Shown piece by piece: positions 26,581-35,256 of a stretch of 62,059 nucleotides of DNA. The notes under the pieces are model-generated. The model searched no databases, had not been told where the DNA came from, and saw only the letters and a list, made by a program, of their open reading frames with translations. A program made the translations under genes and the position numbers. The stretch comes from Halieaceae bacterium (GTDB taxonomy: Bacteria > Pseudomonadota > Gammaproteobacteria > Pseudomonadales > Halieaceae), in assembly GCA_024640505.1 (NCBI GenBank), contig JAHEEV010000012.1:1-62059 (forward strand), written 5' to 3'. Position 1 is the stretch's first letter; every line of letters begins with the position of its first letter.

Positions 26581-27171
26581 TCAATCATCGCTGGACATGA
26601 CAACGGGCGACAGAATCGCCCGCTCATAGATCGTCGCCACCTTGTCGACCGCAATGGGGTGCTCCTGACCCAACCACCAGGCCAGCAGCTCGATGGTGCC
26701 GCTGGCGACAAGGATAATTCCCACCTCGGCCGGCAACCACCCGGCAGTGTGCTGGCTTTCCTCGGCGACCTTTTTCGACACGCGGATAAATTCGTCGCGC
26801 AACGTGCCGGCCGCGCCTCCCGTCAGGAGGGTAGACCACAAGGTGCGCTGATCCGCCACATAATTACAAAGTGCCAGCGATGAGTCTTTGACATTCCTGG
26901 TATCAAACGTAGAGAGCAGATACTCGATGAGCATTCGGATTTCTTCCGCCGCTATGTCATCCAGCAATGACGCTTTCGTTGGATGGTGGCGGAAGAAGGT
27001 GGTGTAGCCGATGCCCGCGGTGGCAGCGATTTCGCGGATGGTGATCTGCTCGAACGGGCGGGACTGCAGCAATTCGAGCAGTGCCCGCCGAAGAGACTCC
27101 CTCGTGCGGACGACACGCGCATCACTGGCTGTCGAGAAGTGCGGCCTGTAGATCTTTCCTTCCATGTCCAC
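26581..27171 (-). CDS. TetR/AcrR-family transcriptional regulator
   Basis: 196 residues. The DNA-binding helix-turn-helix is at about 43-62 (ITIREIAATAGIGYTTFFRH), followed by a helical ligand-binding domain without recognisable motif. TetR proteins mostly repress, and release DNA when bound to a ligand such as a substrate or its CoA ester. It is divergent from the TonB receptor gene, and a good inverted repeat lies between them at 27236-27262. It is a fair candidate to control the receptor and perhaps the oxygenase genes. Confidence 0.92.
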   Translation of the reverse strand: MDMEGKIYRPHFSTASDARVVRTRESLRRALLELLQSRPFEQITIREIAATAGIGYTTFFRHHPTKASLLDDIAAEEIRMLIEYLLSTFDTRNVKDSSLALCNYVADQRTLWSTLLTGGAAGTLRDEFIRVSKKVAEESQHTAGWLPAEVGIILVASGTIELLAWWLGQEHPIAVDKVATIYERAILSPVVMSSDD

Positions 27172-27235
27172 CTGCGCCCGTCCGGGATTGCCGCTACTGC
27201 GGTACGCGTTTATTGTGCTCTGCTTGTCGAAGTGA

Positions 27236-27262
27236 AATAATGAACTACCCTATTTCATAATA
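27236..27262. promoter_or_regulatory. Inverted repeat, likely TetR-family operator
   Basis: AATAATGAA and TTCATAATA, separated by 9 bases, pair at 8 of 9 positions. The dyad lies 65 bases before the TetR start codon and 19 bases before the TonB receptor start codon, so binding there would block the receptor's translation leader or promoter. Size and symmetry suit a TetR-type operator. Assignment rests on symmetry and position. Confidence 0.6.
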
Positions 27263-27280
27263 ACAGCTCGGGGGTGGGCT

Positions 27281-29851
27281 ATGAACAGGCCTGATCGCAA
27301 CATTCTGTTGACAGCAAGCACCGCACTCGCGCTGGGTATCTCAGCAGCTTCATACTCCCAGGAAGAGCCACCCGACCCATCCCGCGAAAATGCCGGCAAT
27401 AGCAGCGGCCTGGTTCTCGAGGAAATCATAGTGACCGCGCGGCGCGTCGAAGAGAGCGTGCAGGACGTCCCGATCTCCATCACCGTATTCAAGCAGGAGC
27501 GGCTCGACGACCTCAATGTGGTCAATGCGGTGGATCTTGCCACCATCACCCCGTCCCTCTCGGCCAATGCCTCCTTCGGCTCCGAGAATGCAAGCCTGTC
27601 GATTCGCGGCTTCAACCAGGATATCGATACGGCACCCGCCGTGGGCGTCTACTTCGCGGACGTCGTCGTACCGCGCGGCGCCACACAGGGTACGGGAACC
27701 CGCGACGTTCTGCTGCCAGGAAGCATGTTCGACCTGCAGAATGTACAGGTCCTCAAAGGGCCGCAGGGAACACTGTTTGGTCGCAATACCACCGGGGGCG
27801 CTGTGCTGCTCGTCCCACAGAAACCGACTGACGACTTCGGCGGTTATATCGAGGGCTCGGCAGGCAATTACGATATGCGCCGCCTGCAGGGCATGGTGAA
27901 CCTGCCCCTGGGAGACAGTGTCCGCCTGCGCATCGCCGCCGATCACCAGAAGCGGGATGGTTATCTCGAAAACATCTCGGGCGTGGGATCAGAGGATTTC
28001 GAGGACCTCAATTACGCGACTATTCGCGCCAGCCTGGTGTGGGATATCACGGACGACCTCGAGAACTACACCATTGGCTCCTACTACAAGTCCGATAGCA
28101 ACGGCACATTGACCAAACTGATTGCCTGCGATCCCACGGGTTATGACCCGGTTGATATCGTCGTGGGCCTGCCAAACTTCATCGGCGGCCTCTCCTGTGG
28201 CCAGCTCGCCGCCGAAGATGAGAAAAATGCGGACTTTCACGACATACAGACACCGGTGCAGGGCACTTCCCGCATCCAGCAGTGGCAGGTGATCAATACC
28301 ACCACCTGGAATCTGAGCGACACGCTCACCCTCAAAAACATCGCCAGCTACGCCGAGTACGAGAATACCCAGAAAACGCCCCTGTTCGGGACATACTGGC
28401 AGGTAGAGACACTGCCACCACCCTACCCCGCCCTGTTCTTCCGCGACGTCCCGGAGGTGTTTACGGCGATCAACGCGGCACCGGGACGGCATTCGGCCGA
28501 CCAGTCGACCTGGACCGAGGAACTCCAGATCCAGGGATTGGCCATGGAGGAGCGCCTCACCTACCAGGCGGGCGTCTATTTCGAATGGAGCGATCCCGAG
28601 AGCGAGGTAGGAAACCAGTCACCGACACTGGTGCTGTGCACAGACCTGGCGTCTTTCGACTGTATTGATCCACTGGGCAGCGCGTTTACCGCACTTGCGG
28701 GCCAGCCTTTCGCCATCGGTCAGGTCGGCACCGGGGTAGCAGAGACCTCCTTTCGCAACCGGGGGATCTACGCACAGTCCAGCTACAGCTTTACCGAGGA
28801 CCTGAGGTTGACCGCCGGTTACCGGTACACCTGGGATGAACAGAAAAATGATATCAACCATGTTACGACGACTTTTCCCGTAACGCCGCCTTATACCGAC
28901 GACCCGGTGATGGGTTGCACCGACGTCGCGACCCAGCCGGACTGCGATCTGTCCCTGAAAGTAGAGTCCGATGAGCCCACCTGGCTGCTCGGCCTGGACT
29001 ACTACCCGACCGAGGACATGATGCTCTACGGCAAGTATTCGCGTGGCTACCGCGCCGGCGGCATCGTCAACCGGGCGCCTTTCGACTACCGCGTCTTCGA
29101 ACCCGAAGAGTTGGACAATTATGAAGTGGGCCTCAAGACCAGTTTCGTCGGTGCGATCAGCGGCACCTTCAATATCGGCGCCTTCTACAACGAGCTCACC
29201 AACCAGCAGATACAGCTCGGTTTCAGTCCCCGTGTCAACGACGACGGCACGACATCGAACGTCGCGCCGACTACCGGCAACGTCAATGCAGGGGAGTCCA
29301 GGATATACGGCGCGGAGATCGAAGCCTCACTGATCCCCCTGGAGGACCTCCTGCTTAGCCTCAGCTACACCTGGCTCGATGCAGAGATCCGGGAATTCGA
29401 GAATATCCAGACCGAGGACCCCCTGTACCAGGCCGAAAACACCCAGATCGAGTCCGGCTCACCCATCTGGCGGACACCGGAGCACCAGCTCACTCTCACG
29501 GCCAACTACGCCCTGCCGCTGGACCATAGCATCGGACGCATCACGCTGGGGCTTACCTACGTTTATCTCGATGACCAGCTGACCAACTACGTGTACCAGA
29601 ATCCCGATGTCTTCGACGTCTACGGCCAGAACCTCGGTGAGATTCCCAGCCTCGACCTGCTCAACGCCAATATCAACTGGAAAGAGGTCGCTGGCCTGCC
29701 GGTGGATGTATCGCTTTTCGTAACGAACCTGACGGACGAGGAATACTACGGTTACGTCCCGGGCCTGGCAGCCAATGGGCTTGAAACGGCGGTACTGGGG
29801 CAGCCAAGGATGTATGGTATGCGTCTGCGTTATCGCTTTGGTTCGGATTGA
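27281..29851 (+). CDS. TonB-dependent outer-membrane receptor
   Basis: 856 residues. A signal peptide at 1-26 (LLTASTALALGISAASYSQ) is followed by a TonB-box-like LEEIIVTA at 47-54, a plug domain to about 200 (QDVPISITVF, SLSIRGFNQDID, GPQGTLFGRNTTGGAVLL), and a C-terminal 22-strand barrel rich in alternating aromatic residues and tyrosines, ending in LRYRFG. It takes up a scarce or bulky ligand across the outer membrane with TonB energy. Proteins of this sequence class are frequent in bacteria using steroids, aromatics or plant compounds, and no siderophore genes are near, so a carbon substrate is likely. Confidence 0.94.
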   Translation: MNRPDRNILLTASTALALGISAASYSQEEPPDPSRENAGNSSGLVLEEIIVTARRVEESVQDVPISITVFKQERLDDLNVVNAVDLATITPSLSANASFGSENASLSIRGFNQDIDTAPAVGVYFADVVVPRGATQGTGTRDVLLPGSMFDLQNVQVLKGPQGTLFGRNTTGGAVLLVPQKPTDDFGGYIEGSAGNYDMRRLQGMVNLPLGDSVRLRIAADHQKRDGYLENISGVGSEDFEDLNYATIRASLVWDITDDLENYTIGSYYKSDSNGTLTKLIACDPTGYDPVDIVVGLPNFIGGLSCGQLAAEDEKNADFHDIQTPVQGTSRIQQWQVINTTTWNLSDTLTLKNIASYAEYENTQKTPLFGTYWQVETLPPPYPALFFRDVPEVFTAINAAPGRHSADQSTWTEELQIQGLAMEERLTYQAGVYFEWSDPESEVGNQSPTLVLCTDLASFDCIDPLGSAFTALAGQPFAIGQVGTGVAETSFRNRGIYAQSSYSFTEDLRLTAGYRYTWDEQKNDINHVTTTFPVTPPYTDDPVMGCTDVATQPDCDLSLKVESDEPTWLLGLDYYPTEDMMLYGKYSRGYRAGGIVNRAPFDYRVFEPEELDNYEVGLKTSFVGAISGTFNIGAFYNELTNQQIQLGFSPRVNDDGTTSNVAPTTGNVNAGESRIYGAEIEASLIPLEDLLLSLSYTWLDAEIREFENIQTEDPLYQAENTQIESGSPIWRTPEHQLTLTANYALPLDHSIGRITLGLTYVYLDDQLTNYVYQNPDVFDVYGQNLGEIPSLDLLNANINWKEVAGLPVDVSLFVTNLTDEEYYGYVPGLAANGLETAVLGQPRMYGMRLRYRFGSD

Positions 29852-29969
29852 TTCCGCCCCCTACTACGGCCATCAGGAATATCGTCCGCTTTGACTCCCC
29901 GGCAGGGCTGTTCGACCAATCATGCCGCTCGATAAGGTTGTTTTGCCCTGGCGCCTGGGGTTATACTAA

Positions 29970-29988
29970 ACACCGCTGTTGATTATAA
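29970..29988 (+). promoter_or_regulatory. Shared ACA-N4-TGT/TGAT-TATAA motif upstream of second BVMO
   Basis: ACACCGCTGT followed by TGATTATAA, ending 33 bases before the BVMO start codon. It matches the element at 18526-18545 at nearly every position and has the same dyad arms on both sides (GTTATACTAA and TGATTATAAA, 7 of 10 pairing). The flanking DNA is not similar, so the motif was probably conserved by selection. Confidence 0.6.
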
Positions 29989-30021
29989 ATATCCGACCCA
30001 TGTCTTTACCGGGATTTCTAT

Positions 30022-31884
30022 ATGAGTTGTGAGCCCACTGAGGTGCCACCGGCCGAGGATATTGATATTCCGGCCATCCGGGAAAAGTATCGCCAGGAGC
30101 GGGACAAGCGCCTGCGCAGGGATGGTCAGAAACAATATGCCCAGCCAGTGGACGACCTGGCGGACAACTACGCCGGCGATCCACACATGCCCGTGGAACC
30201 CAGGGACGCCCTTTCGGAAGAGATCGATGTCGCCGTACTGGGTGCGGGATTCTCGGGCATCCTGGCGGGCGTGCAACTCAGGAAGGCGGGCATCAGCAAC
30301 TTCCGCACTATCGATCACGCGGGAGACTTCGGCGGAGTCTGGTACTGGAACCGCTATCCTGGCATTCAGTGCGATAACGATGCCTATTGTTACCTGCCCC
30401 TGCTGGAAGAGATGGGGCACATGCCCGCCAAGAAATTCGACGATGGCCCCGATATTTTCGATTACTGCCGGAAGATCGCCACTCGGTTCGGGCTTTACGA
30501 GAACGCCCTGTTCCACACGATGGTCTCCTCGCTGCGCTGGGATGACGATATCAAGCGCTGGCGGATCAGCACAGACCGCGGTGACGAGATTCGCGCCCGC
30601 TTCGTCATCATGGCCAACGGCCTGCTCAATATTCCCAAGCTGCCGGAAATTCCCGGGATTCATGACTTCAAGGGCAGCATGTTCCACACGGCCCGCTGGG
30701 ATTACGACTACACGGGCGGGGACTGGCGTAATCCCGTACTCGATAAACTGGCGGACAAGCGCGTGGCGCTGGTCGGGACAGGCGCTACCGCCATCCAGGC
30801 AGTTCCCTACCTGGGTCGCTATGCCAAGCAATTTTACCTGCTGCAGCGCACCCCCTCCACGGTCGATAAACGCTACAACACCCCCACCGACCCGGCCTGG
30901 GTGGAGTCGCTGCAACCGGGCTGGCAGAAAGCGCGCCAGGACAACTTTCACCGTGCCGCCATGGAGCGTTTCCTTCCCGGCGATTCAGACCTGGTCTGTG
31001 ATTTCTGGACCGAACTCAGCCGCAACCTCGCCGCCGAGCTGGAGGCGGAGGGTTGGCCTGAGCTTACGCCGGAGGAATACATGGCACGGCGTGAGCTGAT
31101 GGATTACCGGGTGATGGAGCGCCTGCGCCGGCGCGTCGAATCCATCGTCGAGGACCGCGATACGGCAGAAGCGCTCAAGCCCTGGTACCGCTTCCTGTGC
31201 AAGCGCCCCTTGTCCAATGAAGACTATTACGAGACCTTCAACCGCCCGAATGTGGAACTGATCGATGTATCGGCCAGCCAGGGCATCGAGGCCATGACCG
31301 AAAAAGGTTTTATCGCCCATGGCGTGGAATACGACATCGACTGCATGATTTTCGCCAGCGGCTTCGAGGTGACCAGTGACCTGGACCGGCGCTGGGGCAT
31401 CGAGGTGATCGAGGGCCGTGACGGCCTGTCGATTTACGACGACTGGGCCAATGGGTACAAGACCCTGCACGGCATGATGAGCCATGGCTTTCCCAACCAG
31501 TTCTACGTGGGCTATTACCAGGGCGGCCTGTATGCGACCACGACAGAACAGTACAACCGCCAGAACCAGCATATCGCCTACATTATCAAGGAGGCCCTGG
31601 AACGCGGCGCCACCCATGTTGAACCCAGTCTGGACGCACAGAACCAATGGCTGAGCCATTTGCGGGAGACCGCGATAGACAATTCTGATTTCGTGCGTGA
31701 GTGCACCCCCAGCTATTTCAATAATGAGGGCGAGAAGCAGGTTGACGGCGAGGGACATGAAACCTACCGGTTCTATCTGGGAGAACCCTACGGTCCGGGC
31801 TGGGTTGCGTTCCAGCAGCTTTTACAGGACTGGCGAGACAAGGGTGACCTGGATGGTCTTGTACTGGAATTCACCGGTCGCTAG
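30022..31884 (+). CDS. Type I Baeyer-Villiger monooxygenase (flavoprotein), copy 2
   Basis: 620 residues. FAD Rossmann motif GAGFSG at 74-79, BVMO fingerprint FKGSMFHTARWD at 216-227, NADPH Rossmann motif GTGATA at 252-257. It converts a ketone to an ester or lactone. It shares the long charged N-terminal region (EKYRQERDKRLRRDGQKQY) and long identical blocks such as GDFGGVWYWNRYPG with the BVMO at 18580. Differences concentrate in the C-terminal third, for instance around the GLYATTTEQYNRQNQH stretch, which may set ketone preference. A Rieske gene follows, as with copy 1, but here a hairpin lies between. Confidence 0.93.
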   Translation: MSCEPTEVPPAEDIDIPAIREKYRQERDKRLRRDGQKQYAQPVDDLADNYAGDPHMPVEPRDALSEEIDVAVLGAGFSGILAGVQLRKAGISNFRTIDHAGDFGGVWYWNRYPGIQCDNDAYCYLPLLEEMGHMPAKKFDDGPDIFDYCRKIATRFGLYENALFHTMVSSLRWDDDIKRWRISTDRGDEIRARFVIMANGLLNIPKLPEIPGIHDFKGSMFHTARWDYDYTGGDWRNPVLDKLADKRVALVGTGATAIQAVPYLGRYAKQFYLLQRTPSTVDKRYNTPTDPAWVESLQPGWQKARQDNFHRAAMERFLPGDSDLVCDFWTELSRNLAAELEAEGWPELTPEEYMARRELMDYRVMERLRRRVESIVEDRDTAEALKPWYRFLCKRPLSNEDYYETFNRPNVELIDVSASQGIEAMTEKGFIAHGVEYDIDCMIFASGFEVTSDLDRRWGIEVIEGRDGLSIYDDWANGYKTLHGMMSHGFPNQFYVGYYQGGLYATTTEQYNRQNQHIAYIIKEALERGATHVEPSLDAQNQWLSHLRETAIDNSDFVRECTPSYFNNEGEKQVDGEGHETYRFYLGEPYGPGWVAFQQLLQDWRDKGDLDGLVLEFTGR

Positions 31885-31968
31885 AGTGAAGGCCCGGTGC
31901 ACCCGAGGCCGCCGATGATCCAGTTGGATCCAGGGCGGCGAAAACCCGGCTCGAGGGCCTGTAAAGTC

Positions 31969-32010
31969 AACTGAAACCGGGCGGGCGTGTTCCGGCCCGC
32001 TTTCAGTTTT
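31969..32010 (+). terminator. Intrinsic terminator or attenuator between BVMO 2 and Rieske gene
   Basis: AACTGAAA-C-CGGGC (31969-31981) pairs with GCCCG-C-TTTCAGTT (31995-32008): 13 pairs with one C/C mismatch around a 13-base loop, followed by TTTTG. The arms extend into a T-rich end, as in intrinsic terminators. It ends 22 bases before the Rieske ATG and would cut or modulate read-through from the BVMO gene. Confidence 0.65.
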
Positions 32011-32032
32011 GTATCAACAAGGTGGGAAAGCC

Positions 32033-33424
32033 ATGAACAAATCAGCCGATATCGAAAACCCGGAAATCAGTATTGAAGACCTGGAGGAACCGCTGACCTA
32101 TCCGGTCGAGGCGTTTCTGTCGCCGGAATATGCCAAGCAGGAGCGCGAGCGCCTGTGGCCCAGGGTGTGGCAGATGGCCGGTCGTCTCGAGGACATCCCG
32201 GAGGTCGGCGACTACTTCACCTATAACATCCTAGACGAATCGATCATTATCATCCGCACAGCACCCGATACCATCAAGGCCTACTACAACGTCTGCCCCC
32301 ATCGCGGTCGCCAGCTCATCAACACGCCCGATGACGAGAACACGGTCCGTGGCAGGAAGGCCAACTTTGTCTGCGGGTTCCACGGCTGGACCTATGACCT
32401 CGAGGGCAGGAACACCTATGTCCTCGACCCGGAGGACTGGAAAGGAGCACTGAACGCCGAGCGGACCTGCCTGTCCGAACCCAAGGTCGACACCTGGGGT
32501 GGCTGGGTCTATATCAATATGGATCCGGACTGTGAATCCCTGCGCGATTTCCTGGAGCCTGCTGCCAGCATTCTCGATCCCTTCGAGCTGGGGAAAATGC
32601 GCTATAAGTGGCGCCAGTGGGCGATCTACCCCTGCAACTGGAAGACGGCTATCGAGGCTTTCATGGAGCCCTACCATGTCGCCGGAACCCATACGCAGTT
32701 GCTCAAGTACGGCGAATTCTACGCCTACAGCAAGGCCTACGGCATCCATGGTGTCAGCGGTTTCGATGAACGCGACCCCGATCGCAAGAACAGCCAGAGC
32801 AGTTCGGTCACCCGTGCGGGCAAGGGCGGCGACCCGCGCGTCTCGACCTACGAACTGGTCCGCGAGAACTACGAAACGGTGAACTACTCCGCAGCCACGG
32901 AAACACTGGTGAATGCGGCGAAAAGGCTCGTGGATGAACTGCCGGAAGGGACCCCGGCGGACCAGGTGATCGCGCACATGATGGCATCGGCCAAGGCTGA
33001 CGATGCGGCCCGCGGCGTCATCTGGCCGGAAATCAGCCCGGAGCACATGTCTGAAGCAGGTCTTGCCTGGAGCCTATTCCCCAACCAGACCATACTGCAG
33101 GGCGTCACTTTCGCCCTGTGCTATCGAACCCGGCCCTATGGCGATGACCCGAACAAATGCATCTTCGAATCCTATGCGCTGGAACGCTACCCGGAGGGCG
33201 AAGAACCGGTCACCGAATGGGTTAATGCGGAACCGACGGCAGAGAAGTGGGGTTCGGTGCTGGCGCAGGATTTTGCCAACATGGAATGGGTCCAGAAAGG
33301 CATGAAATCCCGCGGTTTCCGCGGCACCCTGCCCAATCCGCACCAGGAGCGGAAGATCACCAACTTCCACCGGGTTCTGTCTCAATACATGGGCACCGGC
33401 TCGCCGCGCTTGCTTGATAAGTGA
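32033..33424 (+). CDS. Rieske oxygenase catalytic subunit with long inter-ligand loop (BVMO partner 2)
   Basis: 463 residues from the ATG at 32033, which has GGTGGGAAAG ahead; an ATG 24 bases upstream falls right after the hairpin. Rieske ligands are C88, H90, C114 and H117, with 23 residues between H90 and C114. Mononuclear iron ligands are H215 and H220 in EPYHVAGTH, bridged by E212. It is closely similar to the protein at 20574, including KVDTWGGW and the C-terminal MKSRGFRGTLPNPHQERK. It probably hydroxylates the same class of substrate. Electron donors are not encoded nearby. Confidence 0.92.
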   Translation: MNKSADIENPEISIEDLEEPLTYPVEAFLSPEYAKQERERLWPRVWQMAGRLEDIPEVGDYFTYNILDESIIIIRTAPDTIKAYYNVCPHRGRQLINTPDDENTVRGRKANFVCGFHGWTYDLEGRNTYVLDPEDWKGALNAERTCLSEPKVDTWGGWVYINMDPDCESLRDFLEPAASILDPFELGKMRYKWRQWAIYPCNWKTAIEAFMEPYHVAGTHTQLLKYGEFYAYSKAYGIHGVSGFDERDPDRKNSQSSSVTRAGKGGDPRVSTYELVRENYETVNYSAATETLVNAAKRLVDELPEGTPADQVIAHMMASAKADDAARGVIWPEISPEHMSEAGLAWSLFPNQTILQGVTFALCYRTRPYGDDPNKCIFESYALERYPEGEEPVTEWVNAEPTAEKWGSVLAQDFANMEWVQKGMKSRGFRGTLPNPHQERKITNFHRVLSQYMGTGSPRLLDK

Positions 33425-33515
33425 TTGCGGCGCGTAAGATTTCCGCGGCAGCCGGGAAAAACATCTCTATAACTGAACAACCGCCCTGCGGTAGACAAAA
33501 GAGGATACTCTTGCC

Positions 33516-35243
33516 ATGACTGTAAAAGTATATGAACGCATCCTGCAACTGTTCGAGGCCGAAGGTGTCAATGCCATTTTCGGGATCCCGGATCCCAATT
33601 TCGTGCACATGTTTGTCGCTGCCGAGGAACGCGGCTGGACGGTGGTAACACCTCACCACGAACTGTCAGCCGGCTTCATGGCCGAAGCCTATGCGCGCTT
33701 GAACGGCACCCCTGCCCTGTGTATCGCCACACTGGGCCCGGGCATTGCTCTTGCATCCGGCTCCATGATGAACTCCCTGGTTGAAAACTCCCCGGTTATC
33801 TACATTGGCGGTCAGCGCGCGCGCATCACTGAACAGCGCGTGCGTCGCGGTCGCATCCAGTTTGTCCAGCAGGAGGCGCTGTTTACAAACTCCGTGAAGT
33901 ACAGCGCCAGTATTGAATACGCCGACCAGACCGACGAAATCATCCGTCATGCATTGCGTGTCAGTCAGTCCGGCACGCCAGGCCCTGTCTACATTGAATA
34001 CCCCTCGCACGTCATTCTGGAGGACCTCGACGTACCGCCCGCCCTCCCCCCCTCGTCATACCGCCTGGTTGCGCCCGGCGCCGACGGCGACAGGGTTGCC
34101 GAGGCCGCCCGGCTTATCAAAGACGCCGAGTGCCCCGTGCTGCTGGTGGGTCACGCCGTGCAGTGCACCCGCGCCGGTCAGAAAGTACGTGAACTGGCTG
34201 AATTGATGGGCTGCCCTGTGCTGCAGACATCGGGTGGCAACGCTTTCATCGAGGGCATTGAAGATCGCACCTTCCCCTACCTGTTCGCGGAAGTGGCTGA
34301 CGAAATCGTCGCCAGATCCGATGTGGTGGTAGCCATAGGCACCGAAATCGGCGAGCCGGTTCATTACGGGCGCGGTTTCCTCTGGGCAGAAGGTAATGTT
34401 GATCGCAAGTGGATTTCCATCGAACTTGACCCTGAGGCCATCGGCCAGAACCGTCCCATCGACGTGCCGCTTGTAGGCGACCTGCGTACCGTTGTACCCC
34501 AGCTTTCTGCAGCGCTGAAAGACAGCCCACGCAGTGAGCACGCCGAGCTGCAGCGCTGGGTAAAGGAGGATAAGGATCGTCTGTCAGCGCTAACCCAGCA
34601 GGACTTCAGTACCGACAGCGGCCGCGTGCACACGGGTCAGTGGGTTATAGAAGCCACCAAAGCCATGCCTGAGAACGCTATCCACGCTCGCGATGGCGGG
34701 TGTACGGTAATCTTCACCTGGACCTACCTGCAGAGCAAACCCCACGACGTGATCTGGAACCAGAACTTTGGCTGCCTGGGTACCGGCCTGCCTTACGCCA
34801 TTGGCGCATCCATCGCCGACGGCGGAAAACGCCCGGTCCTGTTCACCACCAGTGACTCCGCCTTCCTTTACCATATCAGTGAGCTGGAAGTGGTTCAGCG
34901 CTTCAACCTGCCGATGGTGATCGTGGTGGCGGTAGACAATGCCTGGGGCCTGGAAGTGGGTGTCTACAAACGCACCTTCGGCCACGGCAAAACCAAGGAG
35001 CCCGGTGTGCACTGGAGCAAGAACGTTCGGTTCGATGAAATCGCCAAAGGTCTGGGCTGTGAGGGCGTGTACGTCGACAAAGGCGAGGACCTCGGTGCGG
35101 CCGTCACTGCCGCATTCGAGAGCGGCAAACCAACCGTTATCCATGTCCCCATCGACCCGGTGGTGAACCATGGTGGCAACGAAAACCTGGATACACCCAA
35201 CTACGACCGGTTCCGCACCTGGTACGCGGAAGGCCAACAGTAG
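33516..35243 (+). CDS. Thiamine-diphosphate-dependent enzyme (acetolactate synthase/benzoylformate decarboxylase superfamily)
   Basis: 575 residues. The N-terminal PYR domain holds the cofactor-activating glutamate E49 (HHELSAGFMAEAYAR), followed by a central domain, and a C-terminal PP domain with metal-binding D447 (TTSDSAF) and N475 (VDNAWG). The GDG that opens the usual metal motif is replaced by TSD, but the aspartate and asparagine are kept. It could decarboxylate a 2-oxo acid to an aldehyde or ligate or cleave a C-C bond. An aldehyde dehydrogenase gene follows after 13 bases, favouring the 2-oxo-acid to aldehyde to acid route. Confidence 0.9.
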   Translation: MTVKVYERILQLFEAEGVNAIFGIPDPNFVHMFVAAEERGWTVVTPHHELSAGFMAEAYARLNGTPALCIATLGPGIALASGSMMNSLVENSPVIYIGGQRARITEQRVRRGRIQFVQQEALFTNSVKYSASIEYADQTDEIIRHALRVSQSGTPGPVYIEYPSHVILEDLDVPPALPPSSYRLVAPGADGDRVAEAARLIKDAECPVLLVGHAVQCTRAGQKVRELAELMGCPVLQTSGGNAFIEGIEDRTFPYLFAEVADEIVARSDVVVAIGTEIGEPVHYGRGFLWAEGNVDRKWISIELDPEAIGQNRPIDVPLVGDLRTVVPQLSAALKDSPRSEHAELQRWVKEDKDRLSALTQQDFSTDSGRVHTGQWVIEATKAMPENAIHARDGGCTVIFTWTYLQSKPHDVIWNQNFGCLGTGLPYAIGASIADGGKRPVLFTTSDSAFLYHISELEVVQRFNLPMVIVVAVDNAWGLEVGVYKRTFGHGKTKEPGVHWSKNVRFDEIAKGLGCEGVYVDKGEDLGAAVTAAFESGKPTVIHVPIDPVVNHGGNENLDTPNYDRFRTWYAEGQQ

Positions 35244-35256
35244 AGGAGCAGAGACT

